A stretch of DNA of 64,000 bases from a bacterium (GCA_030604405.1 JAUVVY010000009.1:42604-106603), one strand, 5' to 3'; positions 17,742 to 27,305 are shown, numbered from the stretch's first letter. Program-made: numbers and translations. Notes: generated from the letters alone by a model not told the origin.

Positions 17742-20700
17742 ATGCGCCGCACGCTATTCGTAGTGGCTTTACTGGTTTTGGTGGCGAGCGTCTGGGCCGC
17801 CGACGTTCCAGAAATCACCGAACTGAAGGAGATGTATCTTGACACCGCTCTCGTTACTGACGGGGCGGCAGACTGCATCATCGCCGTTCCGGATGAGATC
17901 GGCTATGGGCCGCTGGCAACCACACTGGCCGGCGCCATCAAGGACGCCTACGGGGCCGCGCCGCCGATAATAATCGCTGCTCAGGTCACCGAAGAGGCCA
18001 TGAAGGCGACCAATGTCATCGCGCTTGGTGTATTCGCCAACAACCCGGTGGTGGAGAAGCTCTATCACCGCTCGCTGGTAATCTACGACTGGTCGTGGCC
18101 CAAGGGCGAGGCCGCCTACGTCATACGCACCGTCCACGACCCCTGGCTGACCGGCAAGAATGTGGTCTGTGTCGGCAGTGTCACAGCGGAGGGCTGCGCG
18201 GCGGGCGTTGACCGCTTCATCGAGATACTGGGCGAGAGCGAAGGCGGCAGCGTTGGCCCACTGATCGAGATCACTGGCGCTGGAAATCCGCCCAGCGAAG
18301 AGGACGTTGTCGCGACTCTGGAGAGCATCGAAAGTAACACCTCCTCCCGCTCGATGGGCAGCGTGGCGGTCGGATACTGCAACTCTTACTTCACAACCGG
18401 CCATCCGCAGTGGGCGAAGCTGTTTGTCGCCGCGATGAGGAAGCTCATCAAGCTCTTCGAGGAGGAGGGCGACGCCTCCGATGTCCGCAGTTGCCGCCTC
18501 ATCTTCAACGAGTATGACCGCATTGACGAGGGGCCGGCCTTCACCAAGCAAGAGCGCCTTGAGCTGGCGAATCTCTTCCACCGCTTCGCCAACCTGATGC
18601 CATACGCGACACGCGAGGTGAAGCCGTCGGTAAGTCCGCACGGCAACAACTGGAACGCGACCGGCGCCTCCCACGCCGGCATGTACTTGACACGCTACTA
18701 CCCCGAACTGCCGGTCGGCAAGGCTCTTCTGGACAACATGGATACCTATTATGAGCCGAACATGATCAACTGGAAGGTCAACGAGGACTGCCCCGGCTAC
18801 GGCAACATCACGCTCATCGGCAACTATGACTGGGCGTTGAACCGGCCGGACTCGCGGTACTTTGACCTGGACTGTCTGCGCAAGATGGCCGACTACGACA
18901 TGTTGATTACCGACAATGCCGGCCGCGTCTCCGGCTTCGGCGATGCCAGCGGCCTGGGCGGCAAGTACCTGGTCGCCGCATACCCGCTGGCTGCCTGGAC
19001 ATACAAGGACGGCCGCTATCTTTGGTGGTGGGAACACCACGGCTTCGGGCCTGCCCGCTACTGGGTGCCGCCCGAGATAATCCCCAGAGAGCGGCCCGAT
19101 GATATACTCGGCGTCAGCAAGGCCCCGCTCGCCGAATGGATCTACAATCGTGGCAGCGGCGGACAGAGTCGGCAGTTTCCCATCGCCGACTGCTTTGACA
19201 AGGTCTCCTTCCGCAGCGGCTTCGAAGAGGCGGGCCAGTACATGTGCATCAGTGGCTTCAGCTACGGCTTCCATTCTCACGCCGACGCCAACTGCATAGT
19301 CCGCTACTATGACACCGGCCAGGTGCGCCTCTACGACGACGGCTACATGATCCCGTCGCTTGCCGAGCACAATACCGTCACGATTTTGAAGGACGGCTGG
19401 GCCGGCAGGACGCCGGAGCTGTCAAGGGTCATCGCCGAGGCCGACTTTGACGATGTCGGCATCTTCTCATCGCGGCTCGACGATTACAACGGCGTGTGGT
19501 GGGATCGCACCGTTATCTGGCCGCAGGGTCGCTACTTCCTGGTCGTAGATGATCTGCGCTGCATTGAGCCGGCGCAGTACAGCTTCCAGTGCATCTGGCG
19601 CACGCTCGGAAACGCCAAACTGGATGGCCGGCGTTGGACTTCCGACAAAGACCCCGGCCGCTTCAACCTGGTGGCGGCCTCTAACGCGGCGCTGTCCGAG
19701 AAAGAATCGGCGGGCACGTCGCTGAACGCCAAGCCCTTCCCGATGACCGAGGCGCGTGCCCTGGTGCAGGCGGCGAAGGCCGACATGCAGCCCGGCGACA
19801 GCTACCAGTTCGCCAATGTGATGTACACCACCAATCTCGAAGGTGATGCGCAGCATGTTGACATCTATCGCGCCGGTGACAGCACCACCTACATAGTGAG
19901 TGATGGCGGCAAGTTCGCAGCCGCCGGCATCAAGCGCTCGACTGTCATCCCCGGCACCGCCATCGAGGCGGGGGCGTTCTATCTCACACCCGATACTCTA
20001 ACTGTAGCAGCGGCGACCAGGCTCCGCATTCTCGGTCCGCTGCTGGAATCAAATATGCCGGTCAATGTGCAGCTCAACCTTGCTACCGGCGAAGCCCAGG
20101 TACAGGCCACCGAGCAGGTCGAGCTAACTTATGTCTCCGCCGAGGGCGAGACGACGGAGATGTTTGAAAAGGGAACGCATGCGCTCAAGCTGCGGCCCAT
20201 TGACAAACCGGCGCTACAGGACATCGCCGACACGCTCGGCGAGAAGTTCCAGCAGTACGCGTCGGCGGCCGCTGGCGTGGAAGAGCGCGCTGTGGGCACC
20301 GGCGAGAAGCTGGCAAAGCTGTGGGAGTATAATGACTTCCGCGCCTACGCCAACTTCGCCACCATGCCCGCGGTCACATTGCAGGCGGACCGCACGCCCA
20401 TGACGGCTGCTGAAGCTAGCTACGGTGTAGGCAAGCCGCCGGACCTGCTGCGCCCCAGTGGCAACGTCATGTTTCGCGATGGCGAGACGGTCCAGATTGA
20501 CATTGACCTGGCCCAGCCGAAGGAGATTCGCCAGATTGTCATCAAATCACGCCAGCTCAAGACCTTCAACGGCGGCTGCGGCGTCAGCAAGCTCACGGTC
20601 TGGATGAGTGACGATGAGTTCGCCAAGGATAAGCGGGTGTTCGGCGAGCTTGAGAACTCAAAGGAACTCGAGGACACCATGATGCCATACAGCCTGATGC

Positions 20701-21920
20701 CGGAGAAGGCGATGACCGCCCGCTATGTGCGCATCGAGGCGGTGCCCTATACCGAAACCCACAACGTCTATATCGATTCCGTCGAACTCAACGGCATCGC
20801 CCCGAAGACGGAAATCGCTGCCAGTGGGTTCCACCTCAACGCGATGGAAGTGGCCGATATTAACGAGGATGGCCGTGATGAGCTTTTCGTTGCCGGTACG
20901 GACAAGGCCATCCATGCCATCGGTGCGGACGGAGCCGCCCTGTGGAAGTACCAGCTCCCCAACATAATCAACGACCTGACAGCGGTCAACAGCACCGGCA
21001 CAGGCGATTACCAGATCGTCGCCGCCTGCGAGGACAAGAGCATGTACTCGGTCAAGCAGGACGGCACCGAGAATTTCACCGTCCAGCCACCGCCCAGAAC
21101 CTACGCCCGTGCCGGCTACCGCGGCGTCAAACCCTTCATAAGCCGCCTGACCGTCATCTACAACTCCGATATTGATAACGACGGTGACGCCGAGATCATC
21201 ATCGGCTCGGCCAACTGGCGCACGTATGTCTATGACCATACTGGCGAGCTGATCTGGGACGAGTGCTGCTGGGCCCATACTCCCACTTGTGGGGACGCTT
21301 TTGACCTCGACGGCGACGGCAAGAAAGAAGTCATCATGGGCAATAGCTACACCAGGGCGGTTGTCTATTCGCCAGAGGGCAAGGTGATCGGCTCCGGCGG
21401 CGGCAGCGGTCACGCCGGGCCGACCGCGATCGCCTGCGCAGACCTCGACGGCAATGGCACAGGCGAGATAGTCGTCGGCGACCGCGCCGGCATAATCTGG
21501 TTCCAGGAGTGGCAGGGCCGCACTCTGCCCACCTACAAAACCGGCATGGACATTAGCGCACTGGCGCTCGGCGATCTGGACGGCGACGGCAAACTCGAGA
21601 CGGCGGTAGGCTCGAAGAACCATATCCTCTATCTCTTCGACGCCGATGGCCAGCCCCTCTCCCAAACCAATCTGCTCGCCGTCTGCCGCGACATTACTAT
21701 TGCCGACGTGCTCGGCGACGAGGCGCCGGAGATTATCTGCGCTTGCGAGGACGGCACGGTGAAGATACTCGACACCGAGGGTGAGGTAGTCGGCTGGTAC
21801 CAGGCCGCCGGGTGGATGCGCTATGTGGCGGTCTGCGAGCTGGACGGCAACGCCGACACCAAGGAGATTGTCGCCGCCTGCGACGACGGCAGCGTATATG
21901 CCTTGCAGGTGACGCAATAG
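17742..21920 (+). CDS. Multidomain secreted lyase: heparinase-like, discoidin, FG-GAP propeller
   Basis: At 1392 residues this is the largest lyase of the cluster. After a signal peptide (residues 1-19) come a helical region and a heparinase II/III-like sheet with YGFHSHADANCIV (H511, H513) and a DDGYM strand. Residues about 870-1010 resemble an F5/8 type C domain (VQIDIDLAQPKEIRQIVIKS). From about 1020 to the end there are repeated FG-GAP/VCBS-type blades with calcium loops (DINEDGRDE, DIDNDGDAE, DLDGDGKKE, DLDGNGTGE, DLDGDGKLE). Fusion of a catalytic core, a carbohydrate-binding domain and a beta-propeller suggests surface attachment or substrate scaffolding. It starts 31 bp after the preceding gene, with AAGGAGG before the ATG. 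Confidence 0.8.
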   Translation: MRRTLFVVALLVLVASVWAADVPEITELKEMYLDTALVTDGAADCIIAVPDEIGYGPLATTLAGAIKDAYGAAPPIIIAAQVTEEAMKATNVIALGVFANNPVVEKLYHRSLVIYDWSWPKGEAAYVIRTVHDPWLTGKNVVCVGSVTAEGCAAGVDRFIEILGESEGGSVGPLIEITGAGNPPSEEDVVATLESIESNTSSRSMGSVAVGYCNSYFTTGHPQWAKLFVAAMRKLIKLFEEEGDASDVRSCRLIFNEYDRIDEGPAFTKQERLELANLFHRFANLMPYATREVKPSVSPHGNNWNATGASHAGMYLTRYYPELPVGKALLDNMDTYYEPNMINWKVNEDCPGYGNITLIGNYDWALNRPDSRYFDLDCLRKMADYDMLITDNAGRVSGFGDASGLGGKYLVAAYPLAAWTYKDGRYLWWWEHHGFGPARYWVPPEIIPRERPDDILGVSKAPLAEWIYNRGSGGQSRQFPIADCFDKVSFRSGFEEAGQYMCISGFSYGFHSHADANCIVRYYDTGQVRLYDDGYMIPSLAEHNTVTILKDGWAGRTPELSRVIAEADFDDVGIFSSRLDDYNGVWWDRTVIWPQGRYFLVVDDLRCIEPAQYSFQCIWRTLGNAKLDGRRWTSDKDPGRFNLVAASNAALSEKESAGTSLNAKPFPMTEARALVQAAKADMQPGDSYQFANVMYTTNLEGDAQHVDIYRAGDSTTYIVSDGGKFAAAGIKRSTVIPGTAIEAGAFYLTPDTLTVAAATRLRILGPLLESNMPVNVQLNLATGEAQVQATEQVELTYVSAEGETTEMFEKGTHALKLRPIDKPALQDIADTLGEKFQQYASAAAGVEERAVGTGEKLAKLWEYNDFRAYANFATMPAVTLQADRTPMTAAEASYGVGKPPDLLRPSGNVMFRDGETVQIDIDLAQPKEIRQIVIKSRQLKTFNGGCGVSKLTVWMSDDEFAKDKRVFGELENSKELEDTMMPYSLMPEKAMTARYVRIEAVPYTETHNVYIDSVELNGIAPKTEIAASGFHLNAMEVADINEDGRDELFVAGTDKAIHAIGADGAALWKYQLPNIINDLTAVNSTGTGDYQIVAACEDKSMYSVKQDGTENFTVQPPPRTYARAGYRGVKPFISRLTVIYNSDIDNDGDAEIIIGSANWRTYVYDHTGELIWDECCWAHTPTCGDAFDLDGDGKKEVIMGNSYTRAVVYSPEGKVIGSGGGSGHAGPTAIACADLDGNGTGEIVVGDRAGIIWFQEWQGRTLPTYKTGMDISALALGDLDGDGKLETAVGSKNHILYLFDADGQPLSQTNLLAVCRDITIADVLGDEAPEIICACEDGTVKILDTEGEVVGWYQAAGWMRYVAVCELDGNADTKEIVAACDDGSVYALQVTQ

Positions 21921-22033
21921 ACAGATTCGGGAGCGCAACGATATACCTACTCGCGTGGCACAGGCTTGCCCGCCGTAGCTTTGGCGAAGGCGGGGCTTTT
22001 CAGCCTGCTATCGCGTCAGGCTTCCACAAACAA

Positions 22034-22120
22034 CTATCGCGTAGGTCGGGCTTCCAGCCCGACAGCATTTTGCGGTTCGGAAGGGCCGCGTCGAGTTGCG
22101 GTGAGCTTGTCGAACCGCAA
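22034..22120. repeat. Interspersed palindromes (family R1 and R3 copies)
   Basis: A copy of the R1 palindrome (CGCGTAGGTCGGGCTTCCAG and its complement arm CCCGAC) is at 22034-22063. A second palindrome at 22096-22120 is built around GGTGAGCTTGTCGAACC, a member of the widespread 'GAGCTTGTCGAA' repeat (R3). No gene is seen in 21921-22182. Confidence 0.75.
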
Positions 22121-22182
22121 GGAGGCCGGCCCACTTGGTACAGAGCGGCTACCGCACAGCTAGACCATCTCGGAGTAATCGC

Positions 22183-23337
22183 ATGAAACCAGGCAGCATA
22201 ACTGTCACAGAGGCAATCAGCCGCGGGGCCGACCCAGCCTCAGGCGCGGAGATTAAGCAGTTGACCAGCGCCCCGGCGATTCACGATCACATCTACTGTG
22301 AAGTGCCTTATATGGACGCATCGTCGCGCTGGCTGATGTACACGGTTGCCTCTCGCGCGCATGGGCCCGTGGAAGTCTGGCGGGCCGACTTGGAAAGGAA
22401 CTGGCTCACACCTGTCTGCCAGGATATGTCCGGCGTCCACCGTGGGGTTGCCGTCAGCCCCGACCAGCGCTATTTCTACTGTCAGCGCCAGTACGCGGAG
22501 GACGAATGTGAAATTGTCCGCACCGAAATTGCCACGCTCGAGCAGGAGACCTACCGCATCGAAGGGCTGCCTGAAGTCCGGTCTATGGGCTCTGTCGCTC
22601 CTGACAACAACACCTACATCTTCGCCACGAAGCTCGACAGGCAGCTTTTCGGCATCGTGAAATGTGACCTGGCGGCCGGCAAGTGGGAAGTAATCCATGA
22701 GGGCACCGACATCTGCAATGCCCATCCGCAGATCGAGCCGGGCAGGGGAGATGACTATCTTATCCAGCACAATCGTGGCTGTGAGTTTGACGACCAGGGC
22801 CGCTGCATAAGACTGACTGGCGATATCGGCGCCACGCTGTATCTGATTGACAGCAATGGCGGTAACTACCGCGAGTTGCCGGTTGGCAAGCCGCAGACCT
22901 GGCGCGTGCAGGGTCATCAGTGCTGGGTCGGCGGTACCGGCGAAATCCTGCTTACCATAAATGGCAGCCCCACTGCTACGGCCAATGAGATGAAAGAAGA
23001 GGGCATCCTTCTCGCCGTGCGCCCCGGTGATGAGCAGGCCCGCGTGGTGGCTAAAGACTTTCTGTACTCCCATCCTAATGCTTCACGCGATGGCCGCTTC
23101 TTTGTCAGCGATACCTTCCACGACGCGGCAATCGTCGTCGGCTCAATCGAGACTGGCAACAAGCGCGTGCTTTGCCAGTCCGGTTCCTCTTTTGGCAGCC
23201 CTCAGTACACCCATCCGCACCCGTACTTCAGCCCGGACTGCAAGTGGGTCATCTACAACTCCGACTGCACCGGCATCCCGCACGTCTATGCCGCGCGCGT
23301 TCCCGACGGCCTGCTCGAGGAGCTCGAAGACCAATAG
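22183..23337 (+). CDS. Oligogalacturonate lyase-like beta-propeller (PL22 family)
   Basis: ATG at 22183 starts the conserved region; the upstream frame is spacer sequence. The 384-residue protein is a seven-bladed-propeller type of repeat protein (SRDGRFFVSDT, SPDQRYFYC, SPDCKWVIYNSD) without a signal peptide, so it should act in the cytoplasm on unsaturated oligogalacturonides. The metal site of PL22 enzymes, as I recall from the Yersinia structure, is one His, then Gln and two His in QxxHxH spacing. This protein has H297 (SHPNAS) and Q341-H344-H346 (QYTHPHP), which matches exactly. The C-terminal NSDCTGIPHVYAA is also typical. A bidirectional terminator follows. Confidence 0.8.
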   Translation: MKPGSITVTEAISRGADPASGAEIKQLTSAPAIHDHIYCEVPYMDASSRWLMYTVASRAHGPVEVWRADLERNWLTPVCQDMSGVHRGVAVSPDQRYFYCQRQYAEDECEIVRTEIATLEQETYRIEGLPEVRSMGSVAPDNNTYIFATKLDRQLFGIVKCDLAAGKWEVIHEGTDICNAHPQIEPGRGDDYLIQHNRGCEFDDQGRCIRLTGDIGATLYLIDSNGGNYRELPVGKPQTWRVQGHQCWVGGTGEILLTINGSPTATANEMKEEGILLAVRPGDEQARVVAKDFLYSHPNASRDGRFFVSDTFHDAAIVVGSIETGNKRVLCQSGSSFGSPQYTHPHPYFSPDCKWVIYNSDCTGIPHVYAARVPDGLLEELEDQ

Positions 23338-23360
23338 CGACATTGCATCGGCGAATGAGA

Positions 23361-23405
23361 AAAGGCCTGGAGTGCCATCAAAGGCGACTCTCCAGGCCTT
23401 TTTCT
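23361..23405. terminator. Bidirectional intrinsic terminator
   Basis: AAAGGCCTGGAG and CTCCAGGCCTTT form a 12-bp stem with A and T runs on both outer sides (ending TTTTT). It lies between the convergent lyase (stop 23337) and hydrolase (stop 23423) genes and can terminate both. Confidence 0.85.
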
Positions 23406-23422
23406 GTTTGGCAGATGTGCTA

Positions 23423-25780
23423 TCAGCTTATTCGCAGATTGTCCGCCGCATCGCCGTAGGCCTCTCGAATGATCGCAAACTGCGGTGTGTTCCGTGCATC
23501 GAAAGCACCGCCCCGGCTGTCAACCGGGTTCACAATCTCGAGCGGCCTCGCTGCCAGGGCGGCGCAAAGCTGTGGCAGGTCGTAGTGCAGCAGACAGCCC
23601 CGGGCGATGTCGGCCATGTGCGGCACCGTGTATTCGCCGTCTCTAATCATCAGCTCGTACGACCACAGCGTATCCTGGAGCTTCACGCCGGCTAGCCCTC
23701 CGTCCAGCACCGCCGCGTGCAGCGCCCAGATGCCGGCGCGCCCGTGCCCCTCAAGTACGATGTCATCATACCCACCTTCATCTCGCAGGAACCCGATGGC
23801 CGCCAGAATGTCGCGCACTCGCAGCCGCAGCAGCGAGAAGCCCATGATTTCGGCAGAATAGGCAGCGAACGCCTCCCGGCCGAGCAGACGGGCGCTGTTG
23901 CCAGGCCTGTCTTCGAGATCGCCCTTGCCGTGGCGTCTCAGGTCGGAGATGCCGGTCCCGCACACTGACAGCAGCGCCAGGGCCTCCTGCCGGGCTGTGT
24001 CCTCTGTTCCAGGGCCGACATCCTTGCGAGTATAGAGGATGCGGCTCTGGTCTGCGATTGCGCGGGTGATGTGCTGGCGAATCCACCATGTGGCGTAAGT
24101 GCTGAACTTCTCGCCGTTGCTGGGATCGAATCTCTCAACAGCGCGCAGCAGACCCCTATAGCCTTCCTGCGCCATATCCGCCAGGCTCATGCTGCAGCGG
24201 CCCTCATATTCCCGCGCGATGCTCAGCACCAGGCGCACGTTAGCCACGGTGAGGACTTTGGTCACCACTTCATCTTCAGATGCCTCCGCAGCGGCCCCCA
24301 TGCTATCGAGCTCCAGCCCATTCGCGAAACAGGCTCTGATGGCCATCGCCGGCTCGTCCATAACCACCAGCCGCACCGCCTTGCCGTCCGCGCCACTTTT
24401 CTTCGTGAATAGCCCCGCGTACAGCCCCGCATCGGTCGCGATTAGCCTGTAGTCGGTTTCAGCATCGGCCTCCAGGCCCATGCTGGCCGGATCGAAGGCC
24501 TTCTGCTTTATGATTGCCACCGGAGCAGTGATTTCCAGCACTGCCGCGACCGTCTTCCGCAACTCTTCGCGTGGTCGGGCAGTGGTCAGGTCGGCCCTCT
24601 GCTTTTCGAATACCTCCAGGTTGACCTCATAGACCTTGCGGCTGTCTGTGGAGGTGACCACCTGGCCGGTGTCCGTGCAGTAGAGCTGCTCTTCCGGCAG
24701 GATGTACCGGTCGGGGTCCACATCGGAAGTGGGCATGTCGAGGAAGCGGCCGAGCCACTCGACGGCGGCGTTGCGGATTTCCGCGCTGAAGCCGTGCGGG
24801 CCAGCGCCGACAAACAGCTCGAACCTGTCTGCCACACCGAGCAGTTCGTATATCTGCCGGCAGAACTCAGCCGTCTCCTGCGCACCGTGCAGCGGGAAGT
24901 AGTCCTCCTCGGCAGCACAGAGGCGCAGGGCTCGCGGCGCAGTCATAGCGGCCATCTCGTGGTGATCCATCCCGCAGGCGAGTTGTCCGAAGATATTCTG
25001 CTCGCCATCGGCGATCATGTCACTTTCTTGCCGCGCCTGAAGCGACGTCAGATAACAGACCGGCGCGGCCGCCTTGATGCGATCGTCAAGCGCCATCAGA
25101 TACGTGGTCAGGGTGCCGCCGCCCGAACATCCGGTGCATCCCAGCCTCTCACCGTCAACCTCGGAACGCGACTGCAGGTAGTCCAGGCACCGCATCCCGT
25201 CATGGATACGGTACTTGGCGATATTGTGGCCGATTAAGTCGCACTGGTTGTCCATCTGGCTGTGTTCGCTCGTGCAGGGCCCCACGGTGGAATCGCCGAT
25301 GCTCTCATCATAGTACTGCACCCTTTCTCCCTGGCTTATCGGATCATAGACGAGGGCCACGAAGCCGTTGAGGGCCATCGCAATACCGACAGCCTGGTAC
25401 AGCTCGTACATACGCCCGTTCGCCGAATGTCCGCACGGCACCAGGACAGCCGGCGCCCTGCCGGCCAGGTCCTTGGGCACGTACAGGCTGGCGGTCACCA
25501 GGAAATTGGGATGGCTTTGCAGGATCGTCTTTTCAATGATAAATGGGCCAGAGTCAATGGTGCCGCAGACCTTTGCGTTCAGCGGAGTACGGTCGGGAAA
25601 GCCTCCCAGCGCCGATGCGAAGTATTCGCGCAGTTCCTTCTGGCGCGCTTGCCACTGCTCTGCACTGGTGATCGCTTGCCTGCGCTGTTTGTTGGCAGCG
25701 TACAGTTTTTCCGCCATTGCCGTCAGATAATCCGGCAGCATTGCTGCGTACGGGCTTGAGAGGTCGGCTTGTTGGCTCAT
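23423..25780 (-). CDS. Carbohydrate-esterase-like hydrolase with an inserted sigma-70 region 2
   Basis: The N-terminal domain (about residues 20-350) is an alpha/beta hydrolase of the acetyl-xylan-esterase type, with a likely triad: nucleophile S219 in GCTGCSGGG, acid D293 in EEDYF, and H329 in GPHGFS. Residues about 385-785 begin and end like the second, non-catalytic hydrolase-like domain of such proteins ([26 protein letters not shown] with Gly in place of Ser). Between them, residues about 505-580 (genomic 24041-24275) read as sigma-70 region 2: [42 protein letters not shown] and [10 protein letters not shown], including the region 2.4 WW motif. There is no region 3 or 4. The frame is open through both junctions. 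ATG 25780 follows GAGGAG; GTG 25798 is less likely. No signal peptide, so it would be cytoplasmic. Confidence 0.8.
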   Translation of the reverse strand: MSQQADLSSPYAAMLPDYLTAMAEKLYAANKQRRQAITSAEQWQARQKELREYFASALGGFPDRTPLNAKVCGTIDSGPFIIEKTILQSHPNFLVTASLYVPKDLAGRAPAVLVPCGHSANGRMYELYQAVGIAMALNGFVALVYDPISQGERVQYYDESIGDSTVGPCTSEHSQMDNQCDLIGHNIAKYRIHDGMRCLDYLQSRSEVDGERLGCTGCSGGGTLTTYLMALDDRIKAAAPVCYLTSLQARQESDMIADGEQNIFGQLACGMDHHEMAAMTAPRALRLCAAEEDYFPLHGAQETAEFCRQIYELLGVADRFELFVGAGPHGFSAEIRNAAVEWLGRFLDMPTSDVDPDRYILPEEQLYCTDTGQVVTSTDSRKVYEVNLEVFEKQRADLTTARPREELRKTVAAVLEITAPVAIIKQKAFDPASMGLEADAETDYRLIATDAGLYAGLFTKKSGADGKAVRLVVMDEPAMAIRACFANGLELDSMGAAAEASEDEVVTKVLTVANVRLVLSIAREYEGRCSMSLADMAQEGYRGLLRAVERFDPSNGEKFSTYATWWIRQHITRAIADQSRILYTRKDVGPGTEDTARQEALALLSVCGTGISDLRRHGKGDLEDRPGNSARLLGREAFAAYSAEIMGFSLLRLRVRDILAAIGFLRDEGGYDDIVLEGHGRAGIWALHAAVLDGGLAGVKLQDTLWSYELMIRDGEYTVPHMADIARGCLLHYDLPQLCAALAARPLEIVNPVDSRGGAFDARNTPQFAIIREAYGDAADNLRIS

Positions 25781-25798
25781 GCCAAATATGCTCCTCAC

Positions 25799-25882
25799 TT
25801 ATCCACAGGTTTTCAACATTGAGAGCCCGGTTTTCCACAGCTTCGGGCGTATTCCCGCAGTCACTGCACACACTTTTCCACA
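25799..25882. promoter_or_regulatory. Cluster of four DnaA-box-like sites
   Basis: TTATCCACA (25799, perfect consensus), TTTTCAACA (25810), TTTTCCACA (25831) and TTTTCCACA (25874) all lie on the same strand. Start-to-start steps are 11, 21 and 43 bp, close to 1, 2 and 4 helical turns. The cluster directly abuts the Shine-Dalgarno of the sigma-containing hydrolase. It could be an origin-like element or a DnaA-controlled promoter; no dnaA gene or AT-rich unwinding tract is seen nearby. Confidence 0.5.
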
Positions 25883-25904
25883 ATTCGTCTCCCTCGTCCC
25901 ATGG

Positions 25905-26232
25905 TCCGCGCTTTGACGGTTATGTACATTTTCGCGCAGCCGAGTTCCACGCGGATGCCCTGCAGTTGTCAGTCGTAATGGAGGGGCCTGTCGCAGGGCG
26001 CTTTGCAGAGCAAAGCTCACAAGGCTGGCCCAGCCGTTGCCGTTGGCCGTTTGGGTGCGCAGAGTTCGCCACGACAGCGTCCTGCGTGGGCCGGCCTCTC
26101 AGCGCCCGATACGACAGGGCGCTGCTCGACGCGGCCCTTCCAACAGCAGGGCAATGTGCAATGGGAGGCTCTTGCAAAGCTCTGAATCCCTTTTTTGATT
26201 AGAAACCTGCATAGCTACTGTGGAAGCCCGAC
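25905..26232. repeat. MITE-like interspersed repeat, copy A (R4)
   Basis: The stretch from about 25963 to 26096 aligns by eye with 42923-43056 over about 130 bp, sharing AGTCGTAATGGA, GGGGCCTGTCGCAGG, CCGTTGGCCGTTTGGGTG and GCGTCCTGCGTGGGCCGG. The right end (26201-26232) carries CCTGCATAGCTACTGTGGAA, the mirror of the end sequence of copy B; the left end (about 25911-25935) is weaker. No open gene is seen inside. Confidence 0.6.
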
Positions 26233-26249
26233 CCCAATTGTCGGCCTTA

Positions 26250-27305
26250 TCAGGACGACCTTGGCATCGCCGAGAATACGTCCAAGTCCAGGTTATCGGG
26301 CTGGCGACTCCCAAGCAGATAGTATCCGGCCACCGCCACCATCACCGCGTTGTCGGTACACAACTTCGGTGGCGGACAGTGCAGTTCTACTCCGGCCCCA
26401 GCACATTTTTCGCTCAACGTCTCCCGCAGCAGCCGGTTGGCCGCCACGCCGCCGGCGATGGCCAGGTGCTTCACGTCGGTCTGCTCGATGGCCTGCATGG
26501 TGTTGCGCACCAGCGTGTCCACCACGGCCGCCTGAAAGCTCGCCGCAAGGTCAGCCACAGTCTGCTCATCCGGTGCCGCTTCATCTTTGCCCTGAAGCTC
26601 CTGAACTTGCCTGATTAGCGCGGTCTTCAGGCCGCTGAAGCTGAAATCGAGGCTGTCGGATACTCGAGGTCGCGGCAAGGCGAACGCTTCCGGATTGCCT
26701 GCTTCGGCCGCTTTGGCCACTGCCGGGCCACCCGGGTAGCCGAGCCGCAGTACCCGCGCCGCCTTGTCGAACGCCTCGCCTGCCGCGTCATCTCGCGTCA
26801 GGCCCATGACCTCGTAATCAGTCGCGTGGGCCATCGTCACCAGATCGCTATGGCCGCCGGAGACTATCAGGCATACCGCCGGCAGGTCTGCCTCTCGCAG
26901 CGACTTTTCGCACACATCCACAAAGTTGGCCGCCACGTGCGCTTGCAGGTGATTGACGCCGACCAGCGGCAGCCCGGTCGCCGCATGGTACGCCTTGGCC
27001 GCGCTCACACCGACCAGCAGCGACCCGATCAGCCCCGGGCCGTTGGTGACGGCGATCCCGCTCAGATCCCGCCAGCTAACTTGCGCCTGGTCTAACGCCT
27101 TTTGTGTTACGCTCACCAGCAGTTCGGTATGCTTGCGCGATGCGATCTCCGGCACGATCCCGCCGAACAGCGAATGTATCTCCTCCTGCGAGGCGATGAC
27201 GGAGCTGAGCACCTGCCGCCCGTCCTTGACTACTGCCGCGGCGGTCTCATCACAGGATGTTTCGATGCCTAAAATGAGCTTTTCAGATGCGCACGCGCAC
27301 GTCAT
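26250..27305 (-). CDS. tsaD: tRNA N6-threonylcarbamoyladenosine transferase TsaD
   Basis: TsaD (Gcp/Kae1) transfers the threonylcarbamoyl group to A37 of ANN-decoding tRNAs. The 351-residue protein starts with the ASKHA strand LILGIETSCDETAAAVV and has the metal-binding pair NHLQAHVAA (H119, H123) and the family motif NGPGLIGSLLVG. The C-terminal AGGVAANRLLRE is also diagnostic. ATG at 27305 is preferred over GTG at 27332; both overlap the end of rimI, showing translational coupling. It is the last gene of the tsaE-tsaB-rimI-tsaD operon. The missing partner, tsaC/sua5, is elsewhere. Confidence 0.93.
   Translation of the reverse strand: MTCACASEKLILGIETSCDETAAAVVKDGRQVLSSVIASQEEIHSLFGGIVPEIASRKHTELLVSVTQKALDQAQVSWRDLSGIAVTNGPGLIGSLLVGVSAAKAYHAATGLPLVGVNHLQAHVAANFVDVCEKSLREADLPAVCLIVSGGHSDLVTMAHATDYEVMGLTRDDAAGEAFDKAARVLRLGYPGGPAVAKAAEAGNPEAFALPRPRVSDSLDFSFSGLKTALIRQVQELQGKDEAAPDEQTVADLAASFQAAVVDTLVRNTMQAIEQTDVKHLAIAGGVAANRLLRETLSEKCAGAGVELHCPPPKLCTDNAVMVAVAGYYLLGSRQPDNLDLDVFSAMPRSS

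Noticed and set aside
16223..17881. Long minus-strand frame of 552 codons opposite the large lyase
   Set aside because: It is antisense to a recognisable lyase, spans the gap and the next gene start, and has no domain pattern.
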